Shown here one piece after another: positions 1 to 7,055 of a stretch of 64,000 bases of DNA; position 1 is the first letter of the stretch; the number at the start of each line of letters is the position of its first letter. A model generated the notes under the pieces. It saw only the letters and a list, made by a program, of their open reading frames with translations, made no database searches and had not been told where the DNA came from. A program made the translations under genes and the position numbers. This DNA is from PALSA-894 sp963734185 (lineage in GTDB: Bacteria > Pseudomonadota > Alphaproteobacteria > Rhizobiales > Xanthobacteraceae). Where the stretch lies: assembly GCA_963734185.1 (NCBI GenBank), contig CAVTGA010000002.1, positions 1,736,001-1,800,000 on the forward strand, given 5' to 3'.

Positions 1-477
1 ACCGCGCCTTCAGCATTGGTACAAATACCGGTTGATCTTTGACTTTGATCAACCATCATGGGCCCGTCCTGTAGGGGTGCCTTCAAGGCAGGATCAGGAT
101 GCGGTCCCTGCGGGCGGGAGTCACGACCCCGCACTCGGGCGACCCGGGAACTTCACCGGAGGGCACTAAGACCACCTGCCAGGAGCTGGCTGATCAGATG
201 AAGGACTCGATCCTTCCGAAAAGCGTGACCCGGGCTCGATAAATCCGCGGCGAAGCGCCGAGAGGCGCGCCGGCCGGCGATCCGGCCGGTGATCTCCGGC
301 GCTCCGGAGATCGATCCGACCGCGAGGCGGATCACCGGGTGCGGCGTATCCGCACCAGCGCTTCCCGGCGCTTCGCTCCCCTCACCTTGGAGAGCGAGAA
401 AGAGGATAAAGGGGACCCCGGCCCCCCACCCCAACCGGGCGCATCGCCTTGGCTGTTTGACAAGTGAATTAGGACCC
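1..477. other. Stretch without a supported gene
   Basis: No reading frame here has recognisable protein features. The stretch is GC-rich and contains several short inverted repeats and an FNR/FixK-like box near its left end. It may be the regulatory and transcribed flank of a gene lying off the left edge. I cannot assign a function. Confidence 0.4.
39..52. promoter_or_regulatory. Possible FNR/FixK-type box
   Basis: The sequence TTGACTTTGATCAA fits the TTGA-N6-TCAA consensus of FNR/FixK-family oxygen regulators. It lies within a slightly larger perfect inverted repeat (GGTTGATC and GATCAACC, positions 31-55). No target gene is visible in the window, so a gene to the left is the likely target. 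Assignment rests on the motif alone. Confidence 0.35.
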
Positions 478-570
478 GTAGCCCGGCTTGCGTGCAACGC
501 AAGCCGGGATGGGCCTTACCGGCGCGTTGCGACCACCCCGGATTTCAGTGCCGCTTAATCCCGGGCTACG
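478..570. repeat. Palindromic repeat family A, copy 1
   Basis: The element starts GTAGCCCGG and ends CCGGGCTACG, forming terminal inverted repeats with an inner hairpin in the left arm. Related copies lie at 980-1066, 52317-52440 and 62123-62218. These are typical intergenic palindromes of Rhizobiales genomes. Confidence 0.8.
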
Positions 571-574
571 CTTG

Positions 575-943
575 CTATTTCGGATGCGGCGTGGAGTGCA
601 CCGCGGCGACCTGCCAGCGGCCCGCGTCCTCGATCCAGACCGAGAGGGCGACCGCGTCGATGAGCTTCGGCACATCGATACGCGTGAGATCGATGTTGAG
701 ACGACAGTGCACCAGCGCGGTGCTGCCGTGAACCGAGACGCGCTCGTTGCTCGGCTTGATGCTGTGATAGTCCCACACCTTGTCGCGAACGCCGCGCAGG
801 TAGCTGTCCTTGCTGTCGACCGCGCCGGACGAATGCGTGTAGATCAGATCGCGATGCAACAGCTCGTCGAGCGCGTCGACGTCGCCCGCGCACATCGCCT
901 TGAACCGGCGCTGCTCGAGCGCAAGGATTTGGTCTGCGGTCAT
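575..943 (-). CDS. SnoaL/NTF2-like domain protein (DUF4440 type)
   Basis: A 122-residue protein with the features of the NTF2-like fold used by DUF4440/SnoaL proteins: an N-terminal helix (LALEQRRFKAMCAGD), a central LLHRDLIYTHSSG strand pair and a C-terminal WQVAAVHSTPH strand. Members of the fold are small cone-shaped domains that bind or isomerise small ligands; the substrate here is unknown. I chose the ATG at 943 because GGGAGG lies 6 nt upstream; an ATG at 958 is in frame but has no such site. The gene stands alone between two family A repeats. Confidence 0.75.
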   Translation of the reverse strand: MTADQILALEQRRFKAMCAGDVDALDELLHRDLIYTHSSGAVDSKDSYLRGVRDKVWDYHSIKPSNERVSVHGSTALVHCRLNIDLTRIDVPKLIDAVALSVWIEDAGRWQVAAVHSTPHPK

Positions 944-979
944 TTGGTCGCCTCCCATGCTGATTTTTGTCGATCGAGC

Positions 980-1066
980 GTAGCCCGGATTGCGCGGAGC
1001 GAAATCCGGGAATCGTGCCGCGCGGCGAGACCGCCCCGGGTTTCGCTGCGCTCAACCCGGGCTACG
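980..1066. repeat. Palindromic repeat family A, copy 2
   Basis: The element begins GTAGCCCGG and ends CCCGGGCTACG, with two inner hairpins built on ATTGCGCGGAGCGAAAT-like and TTTCGCTGCGCTCAA-like loops. It separates the SnoaL-like gene from the small ribbon-helix-helix gene. Confidence 0.8.
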
Positions 1067-1078
1067 AGGCTTCAACGG

Positions 1079-1240
1079 TTATCGCCGCCGCGTCTTCGCC
1101 TCGGGCGCGAGCGCCTCATCGACGATACGGCGGATGGCCTCGGGGCGGCCCGGCAGATCGGGCTGCTTGCGGCGCCAGTCGTCGAGGCGTTTCAACAGGT
1201 CTTCGTCCATGCGGACATTGATCTGGGGATTTTGTACCAT
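1079..1240 (-). CDS. Small ribbon-helix-helix (CopG-like) protein
   Basis: A 53-residue open frame reads as a complete ribbon-helix-helix domain: a beta strand (PQINVRMDEDL, residues 5-15), helix 1 (LLKRLDDWRRK), a turn with GRPEAIRRI and helix 2 ending in VDEALA, followed by a basic tail KTRRR. Such proteins are usually DNA-binding antitoxins or plasmid-type repressors. No toxin gene is adjacent on the same strand, so it may be an orphan antitoxin or a simple regulator. The start is the ATG at 1240; the stop is TAA at 1079-1081. The pattern of residues makes chance coding unlikely. Confidence 0.75.
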   Translation of the reverse strand: MVQNPQINVRMDEDLLKRLDDWRRKQPDLPGRPEAIRRIVDEALAPEAKTRRR

Positions 1241-1341
1241 GGGGGCTTGATACCAAGCTAGCTTTGTGATACCAAAATAGCGAGCCGGCCGGGTGCGATC
1301 AACACCCGCCCGGCTCTGACCCGAGCCAGGAGGATAAGTCC

Positions 1342-1836
1342 ATGGCTAAGGCTGAACCACGTTCTATCACACGGCGGAGCTTGCTTTCAGGCGCGGCCGC
1401 CGCTGTCCCGGCGGCGGTCATGCCGGCTGCAATCGTAACCGTTCCGGCCGCAGCCGTTGCGGCTGCGCCAGCGATCTCCGATCCGATCTTCACGGCAATC
1501 GAGGCGCACGTCCGCGCCTTTGCCGAGTTCGACGTCGTGCTCGACGACCTGGCGGCCGCCGAGCAGGTCGCGTGGCACGCGCCGCGCGGCAAACGCCGCG
1601 CCGCCAACAAGCGGCTCGCCGAGGCGCGCGCCGCCGAACGGCGCTTCGGAGACCTCGAGTCGGATGCCGTGGAGCGCCTGGTCGCGATCGTGCCGCAGAC
1701 GCTTGAGGGCGCGCTCGCCGTCTTGCGCTACATGCGCGAGCGCTTCGAGCGCGGCATGTGCGACGAGGACGAGTGCGTGGCGTTGCTTGAGTCGATCGAG
1801 GGGTGCCTGCACATGCGCTTGGCCGCGGCTTCGTGA
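1342..1836 (+). CDS. Hypothetical protein with Tat-like signal
   Basis: A 164-residue protein. The N terminus carries a twin-arginine-like signal (SITRRSLLSGAAAAVPAA, residues 8-25) followed by an Ala/Val-rich stretch to about residue 48. The mature part (residues 49-160) is helical and charged, with an ISDPIFTAIEAH start and an Arg/Glu-rich middle. I do not recognise a family. A good ribosome site, GGAGGATAAG, precedes the ATG. The Tat signal suggests export, but no cofactor motif is visible. Confidence 0.65.
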   Translation: MAKAEPRSITRRSLLSGAAAAVPAAVMPAAIVTVPAAAVAAAPAISDPIFTAIEAHVRAFAEFDVVLDDLAAAEQVAWHAPRGKRRAANKRLAEARAAERRFGDLESDAVERLVAIVPQTLEGALAVLRYMRERFERGMCDEDECVALLESIEGCLHMRLAAAS

Positions 1837-1874
1837 GGTTAAGCGGTGCTGGTCCGTAGCCCAATCCCACTCTC

Positions 1875-1964
1875 CGTCATGCCCGCGCTTGTCGCGGGCA
1901 TCCACGTCTTTCTTTCCCGCAAGCAAGCAAGACGTGGATGGCCGGAACAAGTCCGGCCATGACG
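1875..1964. repeat. Palindromic repeat family D, copy 1
   Basis: The left arm reads CGTCATGCCCGCGCTTGTCG and the right arm ends GTCCGGCCATGACGG, with an inner inverted pair TCCACGTCTT / AAGACGTGGA. A near copy follows at 2128-2218 and a third lies at 48014-48106. Confidence 0.85.
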
Positions 1965-1983
1965 GAACGAGACAGCCTCACCC

Positions 1984-2013
1984 AGCGACGCGATGCATTT
2001 GCATCGCGTCGCT
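1984..2013. repeat. Perfect hairpin between two family D repeats
   Basis: A 13-bp perfect stem (AGCGACGCGATGC and its complement) encloses a 4-nt loop. No T-tract follows, so it is not a classical rho-independent terminator. It lies downstream of the Tat-signal protein and downstream of tctA on the other strand. Confidence 0.6.
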
Positions 2014-2127
2014 GATGTCATGAGGCGTCTGCGCGGTCATGACTCGGTGGACTGACCGTGGTCCAACCGATATGGGCATTCGTCTCCTCGCCGGCAGCTG
2101 ATTTCCGGTTCCGATGATTCTGACGGC

Positions 2128-2218
2128 CGTCATGCCCGCGCTTGTCGCGGGCATCCACGTCTTTCTTTCCCGCAGGACAAGCAAGACGTGGATGGCCGGA
2201 ACAAGTCCGGCCATGACG
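2128..2218. repeat. Palindromic repeat family D, copy 2
   Basis: Nearly the same sequence and orientation as the copy at 1875-1964, about 250 bp away. It lies 13 bp beyond the tctA stop codon. Confidence 0.85.
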
Positions 2219-2231
2219 AAAGAGCGGCGCG

Positions 2232-3731
2232 CTAATCCTCGCTCGCCTTGAAGCGGCTCATGCCCTGCAGCACGAACGGCGCGACCAGTGCGATCACGGC
2301 GATCGCCAGCAAGGTTGCCGAGAACGGCGACTGCACCAGCACCATCGGATCGCCGAGGCTGATCTGCAGCGCGCGGCGCAATTGGCTCTCCGCCACGGGC
2401 CCGAGGATCAGTCCGACCACCACCGGGGCGATCGGATAGTCATAGCGGCGCATCAGGAAGCCGAGCACGCCGAACGCCGCCAGCATCGAGAGCTCGATCA
2501 CCGAGGGCTTGGCCGCGATCGTGCCCATGGTGGCGAACACCAGAATGCCGGCATAGAGCCACGGCTGCGGGATCGCGAGCAGGCGCACCCACAAGCCCAC
2601 GAGCGGCAGGTTGAGCACCAGGAGCATCACGTTGGCGATGAACAGGCTCGCGATCAGGCCCCACACCAGGTCGGGCCGTTCGGCGAACAGCAGCGGCCCG
2701 GGATTGAGGCCGTATTGCTGGAAGCCGGCGAGCATCATGGCGGCGGTCGCCGACGTCGGCAGGCCGAGCGTCAACAGCGGCACCAAGGTGCCGGCGGCCG
2801 AGGCGTTGTTGGCGGCCTCCGGGCCGGCGACGCCTTCGATCGCGCCTTTGCCGAATTCCTCCGGATGCTTGGTCAGCCGCTTCTCGGTCGAATAGGACAG
2901 GAAGGTCGGGATCTCGGCGCCCCCCGCCGGCAACGCACCGATCGGGAAACCGAACGCGGTGCCGCGCAGCCAGGCCGGCCACGAGCGCTTCCAATCCTCC
3001 CACGTCATCCACAGCGAGCCGCGCACCGCCTCGATCGTCTCCTGCACGTGACGGCGGCGCGAGGCGACATAGAGCGCTTCGCCGACCGCGAACAGCCCGA
3101 CCGCCAACGTGGTGACCTCGATGCCGTCGAGCAGCTCGGGCAGGCCGAAGGCGAGTCGCGCCTGGCCGGTCAGCTTGTCGATGCCGACGAGCCCGAAGGT
3201 GAGGCCGACGAACAGGCTGGTCAGCCCACGCACCGGCGAGTTGCCGAAGGTCGCCGACACGGTAACGAAGGCGACGCACATCAGCGCGAAGTAATCCTCC
3301 GGTCCGAACTGCACCGCGATCTCGACCAGCCAGGGCGCGAGGAAGGTCAGACCCAAAGTCGCGATGGTGCCGGCGACGAACGAGCCGATGGCGGCGGTCG
3401 CGAGCGCCGGCCCGCCGCGGCCGGCCTTTGCCATCTTGTTGCCCTCGAGCGCGGTCGCCATCGAGGCGCTCTCGCCCGGCGTGTTGATCAGGATCGCGGT
3501 GGTCGAGCCGCCGTACATTCCGCCGTAATAGATGCCGGCGAACATGATCAGCGAGCCGCCGGGGTCGAGCTTGTAGGTGACGGGCAGGAGCAGCGCGACG
3601 GTGAGCGCCGGCCCGATGCCGGGCAGCACGCCGACCGCGGTGCCGAGGAATACGCCGATCAGCGCGAACAGCAGGTTCATCGGCTGCAGCGCGACCGCCA
3701 TGCCGTTCATCAGAGAGACGAAGGCGTCCAT
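2232..3731 (-). CDS. tctA: Tripartite tricarboxylate transporter large membrane subunit TctA
   Basis: A 499-residue polytopic inner-membrane protein, the normal length for TctA. The family signature is present: PGIGP at residues 37-41 followed by a hydrophobic ALLLP segment, and a LINTPGESAS motif near residue 85 that lines the substrate path. About ten or more membrane segments are evident. With TctB it forms the permease that takes substrate from the periplasmic binding protein TctC, driven by an ion gradient. Its start overlaps the tctB stop by one base (TGATG), so the two are translationally coupled. Substrates of the family are di- and tricarboxylates; the exact one cannot be read from sequence. 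Confidence 0.95.
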   Translation of the reverse strand: MDAFVSLMNGMAVALQPMNLLFALIGVFLGTAVGVLPGIGPALTVALLLPVTYKLDPGGSLIMFAGIYYGGMYGGSTTAILINTPGESASMATALEGNKMAKAGRGGPALATAAIGSFVAGTIATLGLTFLAPWLVEIAVQFGPEDYFALMCVAFVTVSATFGNSPVRGLTSLFVGLTFGLVGIDKLTGQARLAFGLPELLDGIEVTTLAVGLFAVGEALYVASRRRHVQETIEAVRGSLWMTWEDWKRSWPAWLRGTAFGFPIGALPAGGAEIPTFLSYSTEKRLTKHPEEFGKGAIEGVAGPEAANNASAAGTLVPLLTLGLPTSATAAMMLAGFQQYGLNPGPLLFAERPDLVWGLIASLFIANVMLLVLNLPLVGLWVRLLAIPQPWLYAGILVFATMGTIAAKPSVIELSMLAAFGVLGFLMRRYDYPIAPVVVGLILGPVAESQLRRALQISLGDPMVLVQSPFSATLLAIAVIALVAPFVLQGMSRFKASED

Positions 3732-4228
3732 CAGAGTAATCGCTCAAGCGGGCCCGCGGGCAAGCTGAGTGTCAACAGCTTGTCGAACATGAGGTAGACG
3801 ACAAGGCCGAGCACCAGGCCGATCAGGAAGTCGATCACGAGGGCGCGCCGGCCGAACGCCGCCGCGGTCGCGGCGAACAGCACCGCGGTCGCGAGGATGA
3901 AACCGCCGCCGAGCCCGATCAACGCGATCAGCGCGGCAAGGCCGCCGAGGATGAGCAGGATGGCGCCCGGGTCGGCGCTCTCGCGCGCGGGCAGCCCGCC
4001 GCGCAAGGCCATCACCAGGTTGCCGATCGCGAGCAGGCCCAAGCCGGCCGCGATCACGATCGGCATGGCCTGGGGACCGAGCCCGTAGGTTTGCGACAGC
4101 GGGATGCGCGAGGCGTCCCACACCAGCACGCCGGCGCTTGTCGCCAACAGCGCGGCGACCGCGAGGCCGGCGGGGTCGATGCGGGTTGTTCGAGTGCTCA
4201 ATCCATCCCCCACTGGCGTCCGGGGCAC
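3731..4228 (-). CDS. tctB: Tripartite tricarboxylate transporter small membrane subunit TctB
   Basis: A 165-residue protein with four hydrophobic segments, as expected for TctB: LAVAALLATSAGVLVWDA near residue 22, a second around 55, a GGLAALIALIGLGGGFILAT block and a C-terminal IGLVLGLVVYLMF. It sits between tctC and tctA in the usual order. The frame opens at a GTG directly after the tctC stop; a TTG at 4201 is an alternative start. It partners TctA in the membrane. Confidence 0.88.
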   Translation of the reverse strand: MPRTPVGDGLSTRTTRIDPAGLAVAALLATSAGVLVWDASRIPLSQTYGLGPQAMPIVIAAGLGLLAIGNLVMALRGGLPARESADPGAILLILGGLAALIALIGLGGGFILATAVLFAATAAAFGRRALVIDFLIGLVLGLVVYLMFDKLLTLSLPAGPLERLL

Positions 4229-4229
4229 G

Positions 4230-5189
4230 CTACGACTTCACCAGCCCCACCGACTTGAGCACGCCATTGACGCGCGTCTGTTCGTCTTTCAAGAACTTCA
4301 AGAACGCGTCGCCGGGCAGATAGGCGTCGTCCCAGCCCTTCTGCTTGAGGATGTCCTTCCAGGCCGGCGACTTGACCATGCGGTCGATCGCATCGGCGAG
4401 CGCCTGCTTCTGCGCGTCGGTGATGCCGGGCGGGGCCATCACGGCGCGCCAGTTGGCGATGACAAGATCGATGCCCTGCTCCTTGAAGGTCGGGATGTCG
4501 ACGCCGGGAATGCGCTGCGGCGAGGTCACGCCGATGGCGCGCAGCTTGCCGGCCTTGATCTGGCCCTCGTATTCGCCGTAGCCCGAGATCCCGGCCGTGA
4601 CTTTGGCGCCGAGGATTGCGGCAAGCGACTCGCCGCCGCCGGAGAATGGCACGTAGTTCACTTTCGATGCGTCGGCACCGACCGCGCCGACGAACAGCGC
4701 CGCCATGATGTGGTCGACGCCGCCGGCCGAGCCGCCCGCGAACGTCACCTTGGCGACGTCCTTCTTCACCGCCTCGGCGAGGTCCCGTGCGGTCTTGATC
4801 GGCGAATTGGCCGGCACGACGATCACCTGCGTCTCCTCGGTCAGGCGCGCCATCGGCGTCACCTGATCGAGCGTGACCGGCGATTTGTTCATCAAAAGCG
4901 CGCCGACCATGACGAAGCCGGAAACCATCAGCTGGTTGCCGTCGCCCTTGGCGCTGTTGACGAACTGCGCGATGCCGACGGTCCCACCGGCGCCGGCGAC
5001 GTTGATGACCTGCACGCTGCGCGCGATCTTAGCGGCGACCAGCGCCTGCTGCATCGAGCGCGCGGTCTGGTCCCAGCCGCCGCCCGGCGCGGCCGGCGCC
5101 ATGATCTTGAGTTCCATCTGGGCCGCGGCGGGGCTCGCGAGGAAAAGCGTCGCAGTTGCGGCAGCGGCCAAGATCGAAAACCTGCGCAT
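4230..5189 (-). CDS. tctC: Tripartite tricarboxylate transporter binding protein TctC (Bug family)
   Basis: A periplasmic substrate-binding protein of about 319 residues with a clear signal peptide (RRFSILAAAATATLFLASP, cleavage after AAAQ). The mature N terminus has the Bug-family loop APGGGWDQTAR that holds a carboxylate group of the ligand. Further family marks are GAGGTVGIAQ and FAGGSAGGVDHI. I placed the start at 5189, preceded by GGAG; an in-frame ATG at 5201 is also possible. It is the first gene of tctCBA and should be the most highly translated. Ligand unknown. Confidence 0.92.
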   Translation of the reverse strand: MRRFSILAAAATATLFLASPAAAQMELKIMAPAAPGGGWDQTARSMQQALVAAKIARSVQVINVAGAGGTVGIAQFVNSAKGDGNQLMVSGFVMVGALLMNKSPVTLDQVTPMARLTEETQVIVVPANSPIKTARDLAEAVKKDVAKVTFAGGSAGGVDHIMAALFVGAVGADASKVNYVPFSGGGESLAAILGAKVTAGISGYGEYEGQIKAGKLRAIGVTSPQRIPGVDIPTFKEQGIDLVIANWRAVMAPPGITDAQKQALADAIDRMVKSPAWKDILKQKGWDDAYLPGDAFLKFLKDEQTRVNGVLKSVGLVKS

Positions 5190-5236
5190 CGTTTGCTCCA
5201 TCCGTTCGCCCGCCCCGCGACCGTCTGACGCAGATG

Positions 5237-5785
5237 CTAGCCTTTGAAACCCCCGCCGTCGAGGAAGGCCTGCTCCTCGGGCGTGGTGGCGCGGTCGAGC
5301 GCGGGGTTGCGGTGCGGGAAGCGGCCGAAGCGACGGATGATGTCGGCGTGCTGCTCGGCATATTTCAGGCCGTAGTCATCGCCCGCCGCGCGATAGAGCG
5401 CGACGCAGCGCTCCTGGTCGGCGATCTCCTCCGAGTGCATGAAGGGCAGGAAGAAAAAGCCGCGCTCGGCCTCGGGAATATCCTGGTCGTAGCCGCGCTT
5501 CAGCGCCTGGTTCGCGACCGCGCGCGCCTGCGAGTCGGCCGCGTAGGTGCGCGCCGAGCCGCGGAACATGTTGCGCGGGAACTGGTCGAGCACGATGCAG
5601 AGCGCGAGCGAGCCTTCCGGCGTATCCTCCCAGGCGGCGAGCTTACCGGCGACGGCGGCCTCGTAGGTGCCGAGGAACCTGTCGCGGATCTCGGCGTCGA
5701 ACGCATCGTCGCGGGTGAACCACTTGTCGGGGCCGGCCTCGCGCCAGAAGGCGAGCACGTCGGCGGGGGTGATGGTTTCGCTCAT
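5237..5785 (-). CDS. DUF924 family protein
   Basis: A 182-residue soluble protein matching the DUF924 family over its full length: an N-terminal VLAFWREAGPDKWF segment, the highly conserved LDQFPRNMFRGSA motif near residues 66-78, and FFFLPFMHSEE near residues 110-120. The fold is all-helical and TPR-like; the function is unknown. It lies 47 bp upstream of tctC and 7 bp downstream of the DUF3303-like gene, so the three units may share a transcript, though no functional link is known. Confidence 0.9.
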   Translation of the reverse strand: MSETITPADVLAFWREAGPDKWFTRDDAFDAEIRDRFLGTYEAAVAGKLAAWEDTPEGSLALCIVLDQFPRNMFRGSARTYAADSQARAVANQALKRGYDQDIPEAERGFFFLPFMHSEEIADQERCVALYRAAGDDYGLKYAEQHADIIRRFGRFPHRNPALDRATTPEEQAFLDGGGFKG

Positions 5786-5792
5786 CGATGCC

Positions 5793-6065
5793 TCACAGCA
5801 ACGGATCGATCATCGTGCGCGTTTCTTTCGACGGCACCACGGGGACAATCTCGCATTCCATCAGATCGTTCCAGGCCAGCACCCATTCTTGCAGCAGGCG
5901 CGCGTCGTCGCATTCCATCAACTGGAAACAGCGCTCGAAGTTCGCCTCGATCCAGCTTCCCACATAGGTAAGGCCTTGCGGCAGGCTGCGCCCGCCCTCG
6001 CGCAGGCGGCGGTAGATCGCCTTGGCGTCGCGGTTCTTGAATTTTTCGACCACCATGAACAGCAT
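5793..6065 (-). CDS. DUF3303-like small protein
   Basis: A 90-residue protein beginning MLFMVVEKFKNRD and containing GRSLPQGLTYVGSW and FERCFQLMECDD, the pattern of DUF3303, a dimeric ferredoxin-like fold of unknown role. The ATG at 6065 has GGAGG 5 nt upstream and fits the family start better than the in-frame ATG at 6083. It is followed after 7 bp by the DUF924 gene. Confidence 0.8.
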   Translation of the reverse strand: MLFMVVEKFKNRDAKAIYRRLREGGRSLPQGLTYVGSWIEANFERCFQLMECDDARLLQEWVLAWNDLMECEIVPVVPSKETRTMIDPLL

Positions 6066-6289
6066 GACGACCTCCGGCCCCATTCATGATAGCGCGCCGA
6101 ACGGCGGCTTTCACCGGGCCCTCATCCTGAGGCGCTCGGCCGAAGGCCGAGCCTCGACGGATGGCACCAGCGCCGGTGCAGTGACCATGGTTCGGAGACG
6201 CCCGCCCTTCGCTGTGCGTCGGCGGGCTTTTGATCATGAGGTCGGTGTTGACGGCCGCCGCGCGCCACTCCTCGCACGAGGTTTTCGGC

Positions 6290-6425
6290 GATCCACGCCG
6301 CCGAACCGCATCAGCGGATTGTCGACGAGCGCAGCGCGGTCGGACTGGTCCGGCTTGGCGACCGCTCGGCGCGGCCCCTGACATGCAGGATGCGGGTGCG
6401 ACGCAGCTCGGCATCCGCTGCGATC
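6290..6425 (-). pseudogene. Decayed 3' fragment of a cobW-like gene
   Basis: Read on the minus strand, this stretch encodes VAKPDQSDRAALVDNPLM and then RFGGVDR, closely matching the extreme C terminus of the intact CobW protein encoded at 8773-9894 (IARPDQPDRAALIDNPLV, then PFGGVDR). Just upstream is DAELRRTRIL, matching DADRRTRMVF of the intact protein, with about 18 codons missing between. It is therefore a truncated, internally deleted copy of the cobW 3' end. It sits directly beyond the stop of the gene at 6431-6985 and, with the intact copy, brackets the two-gene island at 6431-8570. Confidence 0.8.
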
Positions 6426-6430
6426 GGCGC

Positions 6431-6985
6431 TTATCGCACGGCATCTCCTGGTGGTGCGAACTCTGGTCTCATGATGGCGGGTGCGGCCGGAGCGTACGGC
6501 CCGAAATACCCGGCAGCTTCCGTGGCCAGCGACTTGTCTGGGCGGAGCAGAAGTTTAAACTTCTCCGTGAGCAATTCCTCGGGCAGCGTAGTCGTGTTCA
6601 TGGCTTTGTCAGGCGCGCCCCATGGGATTTCCCCCATCTTGGTGCCGGCTCCCTCACGCGGAGTCGAGCGGTAGGGTGTGACAGGAATGAAAAGGCCACT
6701 GAATTGATTGCTCGGCACCCACACGTCCTCTCCGTCGAGCTTGACCAGATACCGACTGTTCTCCCACTTCAGCCGGCATACTTCCTTCGGCAACGCCGAT
6801 TTCTCGATCTTCCGCGCTGGAGCTGGCGCGGTCGAGGAGACGAACACGTCGATCGTACCCACGACCGGAGCGATCTTGTTGCAGATCGCCGTGTGCACAG
6901 CAGGCTCCGATGCCATCACCGCCTGCGCCGCAAATGCGAGATATGCGGCCCCCGCCAGCGATACGTCCCAGGTCCGCCTACTCAT
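6431..6985 (-). CDS. Secreted protein with SH3-like region
   Basis: About 184 residues. The N terminus is a signal peptide (SRRTWDVSLAGAAYLAFAAQ, cleavage near VMAS). Residues about 30-90 look like a small beta-barrel of the bacterial SH3 kind (ICNKIAPVVGTIDVFV ... NSRYLVKLDGEDVWVPSNQF). The C-terminal half, rich in Pro and Ala, has no family I recognise. The start at 6985 is preceded by GGGGGGAAAG; an upstream frame to 7042 lacks a site. It follows the CHASE2 gene by 70 bp on the same strand, so the two probably form one operon. Codon use looks less GC-rich than in neighbouring genes. Confidence 0.65.
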   Translation of the reverse strand: MSRRTWDVSLAGAAYLAFAAQAVMASEPAVHTAICNKIAPVVGTIDVFVSSTAPAPARKIEKSALPKEVCRLKWENSRYLVKLDGEDVWVPSNQFSGLFIPVTPYRSTPREGAGTKMGEIPWGAPDKAMNTTTLPEELLTEKFKLLLRPDKSLATEAAGYFGPYAPAAPAIMRPEFAPPGDAVR

Positions 6986-7055
6986 GGCTTTCCCCCCGCA
7001 ATCTGTCCGTTTAGATGATACATCGTCAACCTTGCGGCGCATACAGCCAAGTTCG

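Noticed and set aside
1984..2013. Rho-independent terminator of the gene at 1342
   Set aside because: The stem is strong but no T-tract follows on either strand.
6195..6235. Terminator-like hairpin with GCCCGCC/GGCGGGC and four Ts
   Set aside because: It points along the plus strand, where no gene ends nearby. Perhaps debris of the island boundary.
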